A stretch of 64,000 nucleotides of DNA from Tenebrio molitor. Lineage: Eukaryota; Arthropoda; Insecta; Coleoptera; Tenebrionidae. The DNA is taken from contig NC_091053.1 in NCBI RefSeq assembly GCF_963966145.1, positions 806,001 to 870,000 on the forward strand. Reading direction: 5' to 3'. A program made the position numbers and the translations under genes. Positions 23,701 to 38,700 of the stretch are shown in pieces. The notes beneath the pieces were generated by a model, which worked only from the letters and a program-made list of their open reading frames with translations, was not told the DNA's origin and made no database searches. Position 1 is the first letter of the stretch; each line of letters begins with the position of its first letter.

Positions 23701-26700
23701 TCGCATAGTTTCGACCTTTGCCCTTATCCCAATAGATTTCCCAGGGAAACCCATTTCGTCGAACCATCGAGCTATTACTTCAGAAAATAAACTCCGCTTG
23801 AAATTTCGTTTGAAAAATAAATGATATCGTATTTTCAGATCGCCCCGAACGAGGCATTAAAAGCGACTAATACCGCGTTTTTAAAGACGTCTCGTGCCAA
23901 TATTTCATTAAAACCGTTCCAGGAATCAATTTTTATGACACGGTGCTTTAAAATCGGAACGATTTTATTGGGCCTACTTGCACTCCAGACAAATTACCTT
24001 GATTAAATATGATCGAATGCGGACCATTAAACGCGGAGGGAATCGCAGATAGAGAAGTGACAGCTACTGAAATGTTCGCAATCATTTATTAAAAATGTTG
24101 GTGATTGAATTGTTGGGTTTTCAAAAACCAATTTCAGGCGCTAAAACGTTTGTACGTCTAACATCAAAGGTGAAATAATCGGCGGGCGAGGCTTTGAAAA
24201 AGTTCATATCCGGCTAGCTCTACGTGTTGGGCTTTTTATTAAAAATGGAATTTTAAATATTTTAAAAAAATTTTTGCACATTGTGAAAATCCATTACCGG
24301 CGGATTTGTAATTAGCGGGCTTTTACCCACAGCAAATATATATTTTACGTAATCGTACAGTAATACACAAATGGAAAAAGAGTTTTTTAAGCAACTGTAA
24401 GAGTACCTAATTTACCTAAAAAGTATTTTTTACCAAGGCGAAATTTTTTACACAGGACAGAATAGAAAATTAAAATTATTTTTTAATCATGTCTAACAAA
24501 TCATTTACTTACTTCTTTTTATAAAAAGTAAACGAAGAAAAGTATGTAATAAAATAAACGTTGAAAATTGTATCTTTATTCGTTTTTTACAGTCGACGTT
24601 TAAATTGGAGGTTAGGTTCTTTTTGCTAACTTTTTAAGACTCTCTTATTTAAGAAGTCTTGTCTACGCTTGTGTCAGCAACAATAAACAATGTGTCTAGT
24701 GACTCAATAATCCAGAGTCTAGATTATTGAGTCAAAATTATAAATTTAATGTCTTCGTAATAAACGCCTGGAATACAGGCAACCCACAATACACCGGATT
24801 GATTTTAATATTTACGAAATTACTAAAATGTGCTTTTAACCTTTGACTCGTGCAATTTAGACACTCAAGCTCTAACCTAATCCACTCCAGTGATATTATT
24901 AATTAGATGCAGGAATCCATAAATCTCGTCTAAGTGTCAATATCGAAGCTAAGCGTGCAGGAGCCTGGCTTGCGACTATCAAAACACAGAACGTCTCTGC
25001 TTGTTCAAACTGTGAAGTAATCTGACATGAGAGAGGTGATTACTAAAGAGCCGCTCACCTATCCCACATTGCAAAGGATAATAACAGAACTGGGAATAGA
25101 GTTAAATCCTGTACTGTTAAAAATATGTATTATACGATTAAAATGATATCGTGGTGGGAAGGTGGAAAAACAACTTTGTCATTTCTGTGACAAAAAGAAC
25201 TGTGTGGCTCATCATAAAATGTTAAAACTTGACAGACTTGGGATTGAACATAACTAAAATTCATAGGGGTATAAAATTTAGTCAGTCAGATTTTATGGGG
25301 TCATATATAAAACTGAGTAGTGAACAGAGGCAAATCACAAAACATGATTTTGAAAAGGTTTTTGGAAATTATTAGCAGGTGTAGACTGGAAAGTCTGTGC
25401 AGAAGCAGGAGATTTTTCACAAGGGAATTAAAAGAAAACCATTTTTGTGAAAGATATTCACAGAATAGCGAGTTTTGGGTCAGGCTGACCCAGTTTCGAG
25501 ACTTCTAGGATTAAAGCAGTTTTTCAAGTGCCCAGTTTTATATGAATTCTGATAAACTTTTGAATTTTTTCTACATTGACTGACGAAGTAATTGGTGTAA
25601 CAGCAGCAAACTGGCAAAAATAACTGGCAACAAATCTGAAAGCGAACGATCCCGCATCTATTATAATTATTATTATGGCACCCCCATCGCGTCGCCTTCT
25701 AATGGCCGCAGCATTAGGGGCTCACCCAAACAGATCATAAAAAGTCGAAAGAGCCATCGCGAGAAATCATCTGAGCAGATGAAACGTGGGGAGAGAGCCA
25801 TCAAAGAATTCTCTAGCCGTAGCAACTTGCGATTAGTTTCAGCTATAAACTTCTTAAGGAAATATGTAGTTTGGAAAGTTCCTATTTTTACAACCGACCC
25901 TCTACGACGACACCTGAACGGGGTTGTTTGTCGACCAAATCCAAAACATTTTCAACGGCGACTCGTTATTAAAGCACTTTTTCCGACAAACAGTAATGGA
26001 ATGGCGGCGAGCTACATTAATAATCAATTGGGTTTACCATTTAGTTCGGTAAATTATGTAGAGCTTTTAAGAGCTTTGATTATCTGGATTTACACAGCCG
26101 ACTAATATACTGATGTTTATTTTAAATTTCATTTGATGCAACTGGCAAAACTGTTTGCGTTAAATGTAAACATCAACGAATTTTCATTCGGTGTGAATTT
26201 AAAGATGCGGCCAGGTTTCTTACCAGACTGAATAAAAAGAATTGAAAGCTTTTTTCAATACTCAAACTTCAACTTTTCTTTTAATTAAACTTTTCAGACT
26301 CAACCCACCCCACAAAAAATAAAAGCTCTCAATGTCGACCGTTGCACTTGAAATATGACAGACGAAGAAGCAAACTGTGTACTTGTTGCGGTAATGCTTG
26401 TATTTCTTCAGTTCCCCAAAACACATAACCTCAATTTTTCGAGAAATGAACACAAACTGAAACATTTCCAAAACTGCCAAAAATCATCTCTAATCTGCAC
26501 TGCAAGTACGTAATTAGTTTAGCACCCCTCAAATGGGTAATCAATACTAATGTCAACGCCGCAGTTACTCTGGGCTATGAATTAATTCATGGGCCAATAA
26601 ATCAGCCGTTATCGATCAGAAAATTGCACGCTGCACCCAAACTGAAATAATTTCCTCATCTCCACCAACAGGAAATCCTGATAACACACAATTATCGCCG

Positions 26701-29700
26701 CCACCTAGCCCCACAGTGAGTCCGAGCTGGAATGAAGAAGTTCCATTCCGAAACTTGGACGAGGCCGCTTAATCACGATAAACCATTCGCTATCAAAACG
26801 ATTTATTAGCTTTAATGACAGAGATGTTCGTTTCTTTTGCACTTTCTTGTGTGGCTGAATTCGGCGAACAGGAAACGGAAGTGGTTTTTCTTCGGGGCTC
26901 GAGTGGTGTGCGGAATGCGGGACACGATGTTGATTTTTTTTTGGATACAATTTTTCTCTTCTTTTAATCCGATCGGGTCACGTTTTCTTCGATGGAGTGG
27001 CATTAAATTCCGGGGGTTATAGAAATTAATTGCTTTGGAGATTTGGGCAAACTCGACTTGCACGACTAATGGAATCGAAGACGTACGAGTAGTGCGAGCC
27101 GGAATTTTAATGGAAAATAATAAAGTCCAGTAAAAGTAAAGTTCTGCGAGATAATGAAGCGAATTTTTACGCCAAAATAAAAACGCAAAGTTTCGTTTTA
27201 AAATAAAGGAACTTTTAATTCTGGTTTGAAAGGATTCCGCCTTTGGCGTCTCTGAAGAGCAATCTTTTAAATTAAACTATCAATTACTTTGTTTATTAAG
27301 ATACTTCCTGTTCTCTGAAATATTTAAATAGTTTATGAATTTTATATCTATTGTATTCAGCCATTGACGATTTTTATGTCATTGGTACGGTAATGCAGAT
27401 TCCTTCCGCGAAAAGTGACAGTTAAGTCTTAAATAAAAGGGATTGTTTAATCCAAATTACTCAACAATTTTATCAATTTCAACAATCTATTAATGTAAAG
27501 TTTTAAGGAGTTAAGTGTTGCGAATAACTGTGAAAACAATTGTAACTTTTCTAGGCCCCTTATCGAGATTTTCAACCCTTAAGAAAAAACAAAAGATATT
27601 TGTTAAAATAGACCCAGTGGGCCCTAGAAGATGTTTTGAGAGTTTGTTAATAATTCAGATTTGATATTACTAAACTATGAGATTGAATTTGTTTAATTTT
27701 CAGAGACTGAGACCCCAGGGTAGATTGGCCCAAGGTTATTGCCAAAACAGGTTGAAACAAGTTGAAACAATTATGTTATAAGTTCTTGTTTTCCACAAAC
27801 AAGACAATAAAGTGACTCTTTGTGGAATAATAAATGCTCTTATGAGAGAATTACTCTTCGCTTACTACGCAAATGCACGGTAGTAAAGCGTGTTGCATAT
27901 CCAAAAAAAACACTTATATTCAAACAGAAGAGTATTAGACGCGCTTTAACTTGTCCTAGAACTCCAAAAGGTGATGCCCTAAATAGTTTAACACCTGTGC
28001 AAAACGGGACTATTCTAATTTAGTGAGTTATTAACATAAATGGACGATGATAGACCATGTCACTTTATACTGTACTAAATTTTGCAAATGATGCCTATGA
28101 CTGTCTAGGTGAGGAAAATCGAAACAATTTTCACAAAGTATCGTATCTCCATTCGACACGCCGTCAACAATAATTTATTTTGCTACTTTTTTCTTCCAAA
28201 TTTTCTTAAAAACGAAGGCTCAAATAAAAACATCTCTCTCTTATAAAGTGGTTGTGTCATCCTTCTTGGTTATTAATACGTCTTGATTATGTTTTTATCG
28301 TTAATAATAAGCGAGATACAGCAGTTAATAAAACTCAGTCACAAATTACTCATTCCTTGTGGCGCTGTAAGCTCTCCCTCTCTGAATCACCCCACTAAGG
28401 GTGCTTCACGTCTTGTTGAGGTACCTATTCAAAGAAGCTACTTGATTGTTTCCCTTCCTTATTTTTGTATCATTTGCGTGTTTATAGGAAACTAAATCTA
28501 GCGAAAAGTTATGTAGTTACCTACATATTTTTATGTAAAACGAAGTAAACAATTATTAGCATTCAATTAGAAAAAATTGTGCTTGAACAGTGTAAGTGGA
28601 ATTACATAAATTCAATTTAATTAATTTTTTTATTTAAGGCTTCATTTTTGAGGAATTCTGAAAAAAAGGAAAGTAGCAAAATGAATTAATTTTAAGGGTT
28701 AAATCATTTAGATTTTTTCCACCTAAACGACCACAACCATCATTTCCAGAATTTAGTAGAATATAGAAAGTGACACGAACTATCAATCCATGTGAACAGA
28801 TCGAAAATTATCAATACTTTGTAGACTTTTGCACACGACGAATTTAAGCTTTATGTCTTATTAAGTAATTGCGTACGTAAAAATAGATTTCACAACGAAA
28901 TCGCATTCCTTTTTGGTCACAAAATACGAATTGCGAATTATTTTAATTTAATTTATTTTTAACTTCAAACCGAGATGTGAGTGTTTCATGTTCTGAAATT
29001 CCCTCTATTTATTTTTCAATATGCATAAATATGTATTTTGTTCGATCCAATGAAATTATAATCCGAATAAGCACTCAGATTATTCCACAGCACTAATTAT
29101 TACATATCTCTGAAATACCACCATGTGAGCTATTTGTCCATTTATTTAATTAAAATTGTTTTCGTAATGCGAATATCGGGGAGAAAATTTCTGCCGCTAG
29201 CTCTTTGTTTGAAATGTAACAGCGTTCAATATAAAACCGTAAAATTGTTACCAGTGGTGAGGTTAACCATAACCTCAAAAATCAAACAAAATAACAACAA
29301 TTTTACCAAAAAACGTTAGGTATCAAGAGTTTTTCTTCGGCGATAATTAGAGGTAATCAAGACTGCCGCTAACTCTTTGTTTGAAATGTGACAGCGTTCA
29401 ATATAAAACCTGTGATTTTTACGTAAAATTGTTACCAGTAGTGAGGTTAACCATAACCTCAAAAATTAAATAAAACAACAACGATTTTACCAAAAAACGT
29501 TATCAAGAGTTTTTCTTCGGCGATAATTAGAGGTAATCAAGGCTGCGCCGAGCAAAAAATGCAAAAAGAGTTGAACTCGACTCGTCAGCACAAATCGACG
29601 AGCGCTTTTACAAGTTATTGCAAACTACCAGGTGAATCTGGACCGAATAAAAAGAAAATACTTGCGAACTCCCTTCTACGACGACGTTAGTTTCAAGGCA

Positions 29701-32700
29701 TAGATGTCAGAAGCCAGATGACTTTCAACTAAAAATCAGCGCTATCCCCCTTTAACCTGTTCAAAACATGGAGCTCTGATGGAGTATAGAAGTAAAGAAG
29801 AAGGGAGAGAGCGTAAACAAGTTTAGGGGCAAGGGGAAGGGTGCAAGCTAGTTTATGCAACCCGTAAGAGTACGCCCCACTTTATATTTGAAACAGAGGG
29901 AATTTATAATACAACTGCCGTAAAATAAATCATTTTTATATGTTTTCTACATAAAGTTGTATGAATTTACAGTATTTAGAAATTTTACAATAAAATATAC
30001 ACTGCGTTTTTTATTTCGCTGAACATACAATGTAAAATGGCTATGTTCAGTTCTAAAATGGACAAGTCAATTCATTTGAAATAGGCAACCAAACTTACAG
30101 ATCCATGAATCCTATGTTCAGTAAAATAAAAAACTCACGGTAGCTTTTTTATTTTGTGCTCTACAAAACAATGTACATATTATAGTTTTGGATCCGGGGA
30201 AAATTAAGGTCCAAAGACGTAATTTTCAAAATTAGGACAATTTCTCCGAAGTATTTCCTTCGGTGCAAATGTATCGCGCGTTCAAATGAAATCCTCGGCT
30301 GAGTGGGCATTGGAAAAATTAAACCGTTTAGAACAGTGTAAAGTTTGAATTTCCCGCCGTTTGACACGAATCATATTTGTTTATGTTTAATTGAGACATA
30401 ATTGAACATGTTTGTTTTTAGCAAAGAGTGCCCTTAGATATCTGCTTCGAGAATAGGAATCGTTAAGTTATTCTAGTTTTAATATAAGACATCGCAAAGA
30501 AAGAAAAAAAGAAAGATTTTTTGGCTCTAAATTTTAGGTTAGCTGTCAACGTGCTCCAATTAATCTACGCTTTAAAAAAGCACAACAATTGACGGTTTCC
30601 AACGCCTCCCCAGCCCAGGATTTCATTTGAACGCGCGACATTACAGGATCTAGTGAACCGATTTGTGACTGTCATATATTTTTCTTTTATTCTTAGAACA
30701 GAGGCTAGATTAGAGATCTGGACTAAAAATTGTTCTTGAGTTGTTGATTTTTGTTTTGTAAAATTCCTTCATCCAAAACCAGTAAATTAGAAACTTTGGC
30801 TCGTCACATTAAATGTTAGATAGAATTTCAAGTTTCTTTAGTGCTTGTTAGTATTGATTTTCTGTTCCATGCTCAGCACTGACCACCAGGGAGTGCTCTA
30901 TTATTACTAATTTATTATCTTAATTCCTCAGAAAGCGGTTCTGTAATTACTTTCATAATCTCCAAAAGCTCTTTTTCTCCTGTAAATAACTTTTTTCCTA
31001 TACTTTTTCCACCAGCTCATCCCGTCGTGACAATTTTTTCTTATCGCAACGATCGTGTTCGCAATTAATTTGTGTTTCAATTAGGTATGCCAAAAAACAG
31101 TACTTCAGTACTTTGTATTTTTTTTATAGATTCCTGTAAGTATATTTTTAGTACTTCACGTGTTGTAAGTAACTTAGCGGATTATGAAAATAACTGTATC
31201 TTGAGTCATCAAAGAGATTTCCGGTTATGAACACTCAAATATATATCGCATAATTTCGATTTGAAATTCCTTCAGCAAGTGTAAACGAATGTTATTTTCG
31301 CAGTTACAAATCCAGCTCTTCACGTCTTGAGACAAAAACCTGCCCCAACGTCTCCACCTTATCTCGGCGAGTCCTCACACAAGACACCGTCTCCAGAACA
31401 ATGATTAACGACCCGTCGCCCCTATTCCGCAACAATAACTTAACAATTATCTCTTGTCCTGGGACAAATTTTTCCGGGAGAATGTATGGCGGGGGAGTAG
31501 CCGGGCATTACCGAGGCAATCTCGTAATTCAGGTCGGCGCTTTACGACGTTCATTGTTTAACGGGTGTAAAATAGCAGATATATGGCGGAGCGTCGGGAC
31601 GGGGGTTGATAAAGGGTTGGACCGGTCCCAGAGCAGACCTTAGCCGCAATCGGGCTGTTATCTCGACGGCGGCCGCAGCTGCTTATTGTACCCCGCCGGT
31701 TGACCATTGTTCAACAGATCGACAAGTTAACGAGCTTCGAGTCCTAGCCACCGGAGAAAGGCCGCCGCCACCGCCATCGCCGCTTCCTAATTATCAGAGT
31801 TATGTGCGAGGGACGGAATTATGCCGCCTGTGTACTAATTTCATTAATAAAAGTGCCGCCCCAGACGCTCAATGTTTTAGCCCACGGCTTTTCAACACGC
31901 TCTCCGATGAACCTTCACAGGACTACAGTTTTTACCGTTTTTTAATCGGCTCCAGGACGAACATTCACAGAGAAATGAGCCGGAAATTAGCACTTTGTAC
32001 TTTGATAGTGCAAAACCCTAAACACCAAACGCTCGCCCCATTACCCATCTGGACTTTCAGAGATTTTTTACAAAAGCTCTTTTCAACCAATTAAATTTTT
32101 TATTTCGCACTAACCACACTATTAACTGTGTCCAAAAGCTCCTGTCAATTCATTTAAAAAGCACAAACCGCTTATTATTATTGTTATTATTATTATTTCT
32201 CTGCATCCAATAATATCTAAATAGTGTTTCAGTTCAAATTACACTTGTCTCATGCCACTATACAGGGTGTCACAAAATTAACGTATTCCAAGTCGGGGGT
32301 CTTATAGGGAAAAACCTCAGGAATCTCGAAAAAATAAAATAAAAAATACAGGGGGGGTGTTTACAAAGATATATGGGTCTGAAGGAATATTGGTAACTTT
32401 TATTTCAATTTTCAATTTTTTTTAACATTTTTACTTGGTCAACAGGATGTCCCCTACTAAGCCCCGAACTCGGAATACGATAATTTTAAGACACCCTGTA
32501 TATTCTGTGCGAGATAGAAGAGGGTCGAGAGTAGCCTCGTGAGGCGCGCTTCGAATAATTGCCCAGCGCCATGAAAACCTTCTTTATTACGCGATTACTC
32601 AGCGTGATATCAAAAGAGCAATTTGCAAAATATGTGCAAATTAGTTTAACGCAACTTAGAAACCCACTGCAGTCCATTAACATGTTTGTCGCTGAGTGTG

Positions 32701-35700
32701 GAATTATTCTTGTGAATTTTAGGCGTCCGGTGATTGCCTTCCTCAGTTGAAATTTTCGTCACGGTTGCCACGGTAATTACGTGAGTCAACTTTTGATGTT
32801 TCCGTAATTGTGGACGACCAATTACAAATAATACAATCGGCATGTTTGTATTAATGAAGGGGACACCTACCTTTTACGACTGACTCATTTTACATTTTAT
32901 TCTAGGCACGAGCTTCGACGCAATTAAAGCTCATGAACCTTATTGTTTTTAAAAAGCAATTTGGGGTATTGGGCGGAACTTTGTCCCATCATAATTTTGT
33001 TCAATTAGGCGAAATTGTAAAGACGCGTTGTCTGAGGAGGAAACGCGAAACGTTGCGAAGGTGAAGCAGAAGAAGTCTTTCGAGCGGACAGTGGCGTCCT
33101 GTTCGTCGAGTTGTCATGGTTATTGATTTATGCAAACGAGGTGTGACCCAGCTTTAATGCCGCCATAAACTTGGTCCGTTGGCGAAACATTCTGATCATA
33201 ATAGACGAATTAATAATAGCCAGATGAAATTTGGCGAACTGCGAATGGACCTCGATTGTGTCAACATGGGCGATAATTACGGTGGGCCGGTTGGGTTGTG
33301 TAAACACGAGTTAAACAAAGTTTCCTCCAGGACGCAATTTATAAAGATGTAACATGTTGAAGTTCTCTCCCAGGAAACACAGTGACTTTAAACGGAGACG
33401 TTGGCAACTTCTAGTTCCGCATCAAAGAGTCCCTCCAAAGGCAAGTTGCGACTGACGTGTGGGTTAATGGAAACAAAAACGTGCGGTTTATTTGTGATTG
33501 CCGTAACAGCTTAATACAAAATATAATTTCCATCTTAGCAAGAATCCAACAAAGATTGAATGTGGAATGGTTTTTCGTGTAACTTTGTGTAGGGGAGACT
33601 TTTTTCTTGTCGCCGGAGGACACGTCTTTCATTCTTTTTTCAGGGCCCAGCTCTCCCGGTCGATACTTCATAATTCTGGCCCGGAGACCAGCGACGGCTC
33701 AAACAAATGGATTTATTCCGATTTTAAACGCATCATGCTGCTTCAGATTTCTATTTATAAAGTGAAAAACGTAAACACGATTTAAATGAAAATTTTCCGG
33801 CAATCAATAGAGCGAAAACTGCTCACTCCGGCGCTATAAATTTTCAGGATAACTGAGAAACTGTCGCCATTTCGAAATATTGGTTTCATCACTTCGTCGT
33901 AAATACACAGATATGCGCTTCTCTTTTTTACTCCTTTTTTTTGATACGAGCTGAAATGTCCATTTAATTTTGATTTATTTCGCGCAAGATTATACAAATG
34001 CAAATTTCCACAAAAATTTGCATAATTCTCGGAGTTTCGCGACGAATTAAAATTGTCTCCCGGATTCAGGGAACAACTAAATCATTTAATAAGTGACCCG
34101 GAAAAAAATGCTGATTAGTTGTTTGGTTTGGGGGATTACAGTGGGGGCGGGATTGTCTCGTTTGTGGTTGTGATTGGAACTGAAACATATTTGATCAAGC
34201 CAAAACCAATTAAAGCCGGAACAACCTCTCGTACAAATTTAACGAGAAACAACACCGATGACAAAAAAGAATGGTATTTGGAAGCAGTGGAAAAAATAGT
34301 TATTTATATTACAAGCTGCAAAAATTTACTTTTATCTGCGAGGTGTTTTTAAATGGCCGAGGCGAAGCGTAACCTTCGCCGAGGTTCTTCCCTGGCATGA
34401 TTACTTTCGCTTTCAATCGCCGTATTAAAATAGAAAGTTACACTTTCGTAGGGGGGAGAATGAAAAGTAACCAGAAGACAAGAAGTTACTATCAAGTAGG
34501 CGACGAACAGTTAATTTTTCCGAAAGAATTCTTACTGAAGGGTGGAAGTTAGCTTCATCATCTAATCCTTTGTTGTTTGTTCTCTTTCCAAAAAATCATC
34601 AAGAGAGAAGACTCGAAGAGATGTGACAATTTTTTTGACTCCATTTAGATGGAGCGAAACTCAAGTGTACTACAAAAAAAAACAGAATTGGGGAGTCGAT
34701 TTCGGTGATTCGAAGCAAACTTAAAACTTCTTATTCACTCGAAGTTTGAAAATGTTTCAAGCGATTTTAGATAGTCAGTATTCATGAACCACCTGAAAGT
34801 TAAATAAGTTTAACAGACTGGTTAAGACATCAGAAGAAAACACATGATGCGAATTGAAGTACTTGTTTGAGGCAAAGTAGCTTAGAGGAATTACTTCTGG
34901 AATTACTACAACGTGTTTGTTGTTGTTCGTTTTCCACAAAATATTTTTTTCGTTTATTAAACCAATACCTGTGTTGTCCTCCCCAATAAAGCACAAACTT
35001 GATGTAAATTATTTGTTGGTTAAGAGAGTTGAGTAATTATTCCACGCGACCTTATCGCCAAAGATCTTGTATATTAGAGCTGTAGCAACTAGTGGATTTA
35101 TGTTATGAAGTCTTTGTGTTTTGCAAACTATCACATAACAAGGAGTACACAATCGTTGGATGTAGTTCCACCGCTCTAAATTATCTTTGAGAAAATAGTT
35201 TCAGATACTTCATATCTGCTAATTAATTAGTAGCCATAATGTAAATTGTTGTGCGAAGTTGATGTATTCCGCCTACGCTCGTCGAAAGTTACGAGAGTTA
35301 TGGATAATTAATTAGAAAAGATATTTTTTAATATTTATAAAATACAGCGTGGCGATGATTAATGTGCATTTATAAGAGGAATTAAAAAATTCTAGTGAGA
35401 TAAAGTTGCAATTAGATAACAAAACCTGCACTAAGGGAGCAAAGTAGTGCATTTAATCACGAGGACGGAAGTTGGGTGTCCGAGCCGTAAGCGAGGGCTC
35501 CAAACAGACAAGTCTAGAAGTTTACCCCAAGCAAATTATACTATGATTGATATTTGTCAACTAAACAATCAGCTCTTTTTTGTGCGGAAAATTCTACATA
35601 TTACACAACCAAAAAAAAAAAACAGAAATGTGTGAGTAGTAAAAGAAACAAAATAAATAATTCATAATATACCAGACAACTCATATTAAAATAAAATGTT

Positions 35701-38700
35701 ATCAAATTAAATGAATTAAAATATTTCACTCGTAAAATTAGAATTCATCAGTTCCTCCTTTGTTCTTCATATTTAAACAGAGTAAATTACTTGTAAACAA
35801 TTTCCGTATTTATTATTATGCTGTAAAGTGCCCCTGAGGAGCTTAATGTTGTATCGTGGGCGTATAAAAAGACAGAATTTTGAATATTATTTTTTTATGT
35901 TTTATAAAACATAATATATAGGGTGTATTTTAAAAAAGTGCCAAAATTTTACCTACGAGGTTGTGGGACAACGTAGAAGAGTAAAAGCAATTAAAAAAAT
36001 GTACTTCAAAAATTAAATGTCATTTTATTTTTTAACATAGAATTTTTTAAATATTGTTTCCGAGTTCTACATGAAGCCAGTAGCTCGTGGTTAAAATTTT
36101 TCCGTGCATTTCAATTACACCCTGTATATACAGCCTGTCCCGGAACTGCTTCCCCATAGTAAACAGGCATGTCCCGACAGCAAAAGAGACTCCAAAATGA
36201 CTAAAATAAATTTCCTATAGCTCACACAACCGAGTTATAAACTTTCTTCAGGTGCTTAACTCTGATTGGTCAAGTCTTTTCTCGATTATCGCCTGAGATA
36301 GAACTTTTTTTCTTTAAAATCCAGATTATCACATTTACCCAAATAATCCCTTTTTTCTCTGGGGAGGCAGTTCTGGGACAGCCTGTATATTGGGAATTAA
36401 GCAAGTTCTAAAATGGAACCTTGAGCAATGCCACTTTTTATAATGATATCTTTTGAAAGTACCATTGCACAAAACACACTGCCGTCAATTTTGCAAGTAA
36501 GAGTTTATCAATTTTATTTCTTGTATTCCAGAGCTCGCTCTATCTAAATTGGACCTAAATTCGATTTGAAAATCAGGATTCCAACAAATCTGCAGTATTA
36601 CTAAATCACTAATACTTTGTTAATATATTTCACCTGTTCAACATTTAATTAACATCGATCAAAGCCGGTTTTGATCTTGTGTAGTTTACTGCTATTTACT
36701 GCAACTGCATGTATCACATGACATTAAACAAAATGGTGTAAACAGGAACGGGATTGGTCAAATATTCGAGTTCATTCCCTAGAAATTAAACGTGATGGAA
36801 GAGCCATTTGGGCAATAAAAGTTAAATACATTTTCATTTTTCCAGTTTCGCATCCCCAGTTTCACATTCGATGTTTTAATTGACTGCGTTATTTTTATGA
36901 TTTGATGATTAATTAATATTTCTATTTTATGGAAATTTTGGAGCTCCTCAAGGTTCTACACTTGGTCAGAGAGTATGTTATTTTATCTCTGTCTTTCGTA
37001 CGCCAAGACTAATAATAATAATAAAAATTGAAATCCACATAACGAAACGATTTTGGTAGTTTTTATTTTTTTTCCAGTAATTGATTGGGGTAAAACTGTT
37101 GGATGTTGTTTTAGGTGAACGCGTCTAGACTTCATTTCATGTAAGCCGGTCGCCCTCGCCGCATCAAATCGTAAAATTCCGCGGAACTTCCCTCTGTTTT
37201 CTTTTGATATTGAAACTTATTTGTTCCACGTCCCGGAAACTATGCAGAACAGCATTATTTCGGGCATTTTTCGCATTCGCCTCCAGTCGAAGTAGAATTT
37301 GATCCGGAACACATTCCTGGTACCTCCGTTGTGCGGCAATTTTCGCATCGCTCCGAGATGCTAAATCAATTCTTCACCTGTTCCTTAAAATTGATGTGCC
37401 TCACGAAGTCGCGCGCCTCGACGCCTTTCACGCCTTAGTTATGCATAGACAGTCCCGGGCGTCACCTTTTACGCTTCGACGCTCCATCACCCTAAATAGC
37501 GCGACAGCTACTCTTCCATCCCCCCAAACCACACCCTGTTTTTGTTTTTACACAAACCGCCCATCCTATAATATTAATTGTTATACGTGTTTTGCGGACC
37601 GACGCCCCCGCATAATTAATTTTGGCCAGGTCGTGGTGCGACCGGAGCGACGCCCACGGAAAAATTAACGTTTCATTTATTTCCATTCCTCACACGGAAA
37701 TCTGGGACGAGGGCGCAACAAATCCCCTAATTTACCCATAATGAAACCTTTCGAGACAACTCTTCGATCAAGATCAAGCTGCGATTATCGTAAAAAGAGG
37801 GCACGGCATCCAGGCCGGATTTATTTATCATTACGGACATTACATTACGCCAGAGCGCTGAGATAAAGTAAACTAGCTAAATCATTTGAAATTCTTAGCT
37901 CAAATTTTAACAAATTAGTTTTAATTTATCAGTCTAACCAATCTTCTACCTTAAAATAATTTCATTTCCCAAATAATTGGTCTCAACACATAAAACTTCA
38001 TTTTTGCTCCTAATAACATAATATACTATTATGTATAGCAATTGCGGTAGTGGTCATGGCTCAGGGGCTAGATACTCGCTTATTACCCATACCGCCCGGG
38101 TTCGATTCCCGGTTAAATCATCAGCTTTTTTTCAAATCACTACCATCTTTCGAAAGAGATGTAAAGCTGTCGGTCCCCCAGATTTACTCAGTAGTTGTCG
38201 TTAGGTCTTGTTAGAGGCGCTTGCGCGACCTGAAAACTTCCAGCACTTGGTCTTAGCCAGAAGGTAATGATTTATTTATTTTATAGGAATTGTTTTCTTT
38301 TTATATTTTCTAACCAGTTGAACAAAAACGGTTGGTGCTTTGATTCCATTCTGGTTAGGACCGATTGAAGTGTACTGAAGTTGAACAAAACCACACATTG
38401 CGTGTGTCTATCACATCCGACTGTTCGAAATCGTTTCCTTTCGGTCCTGACAAATTTCCCACAATCGAATGTGATATATCGATTATGAAATAACAAAATG
38501 ACAGGATGTTAAACGCGGCAAATTCAAATAAAACTCTTTTGAACAAATTATAGCATGGCATCGCTAATGAACCAATTCACTCCAATTATTAACAATCGGC
38601 GCAATTTCGTCGGCGGTGCAGCCAATGACAGCCCGTTTCCGAGCTCCATTACTGTTTCGTGTTTTCTTTTTTTTACTTTTTAGCAACCGCCAACAAATCG

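Noticed and set aside
31606..32094. 162-codon plus-strand open frame with poly-Ala and poly-Pro
   Set aside because: No domain recognised; it lies in a G+C-richer block where stop codons are rarer; no splice or promoter context. Low-complexity runs reflect GCN/CCN composition.
32160..32200. TTA/TTG microsatellite
   Set aside because: Short, imperfect and ordinary for AT-rich intronic DNA.
38040..38115. Functional tRNA gene
   Set aside because: Good A- and B-box-like words, but no convincing acceptor stem or anticodon arm, and the sequence continues into a SINE-like tail.
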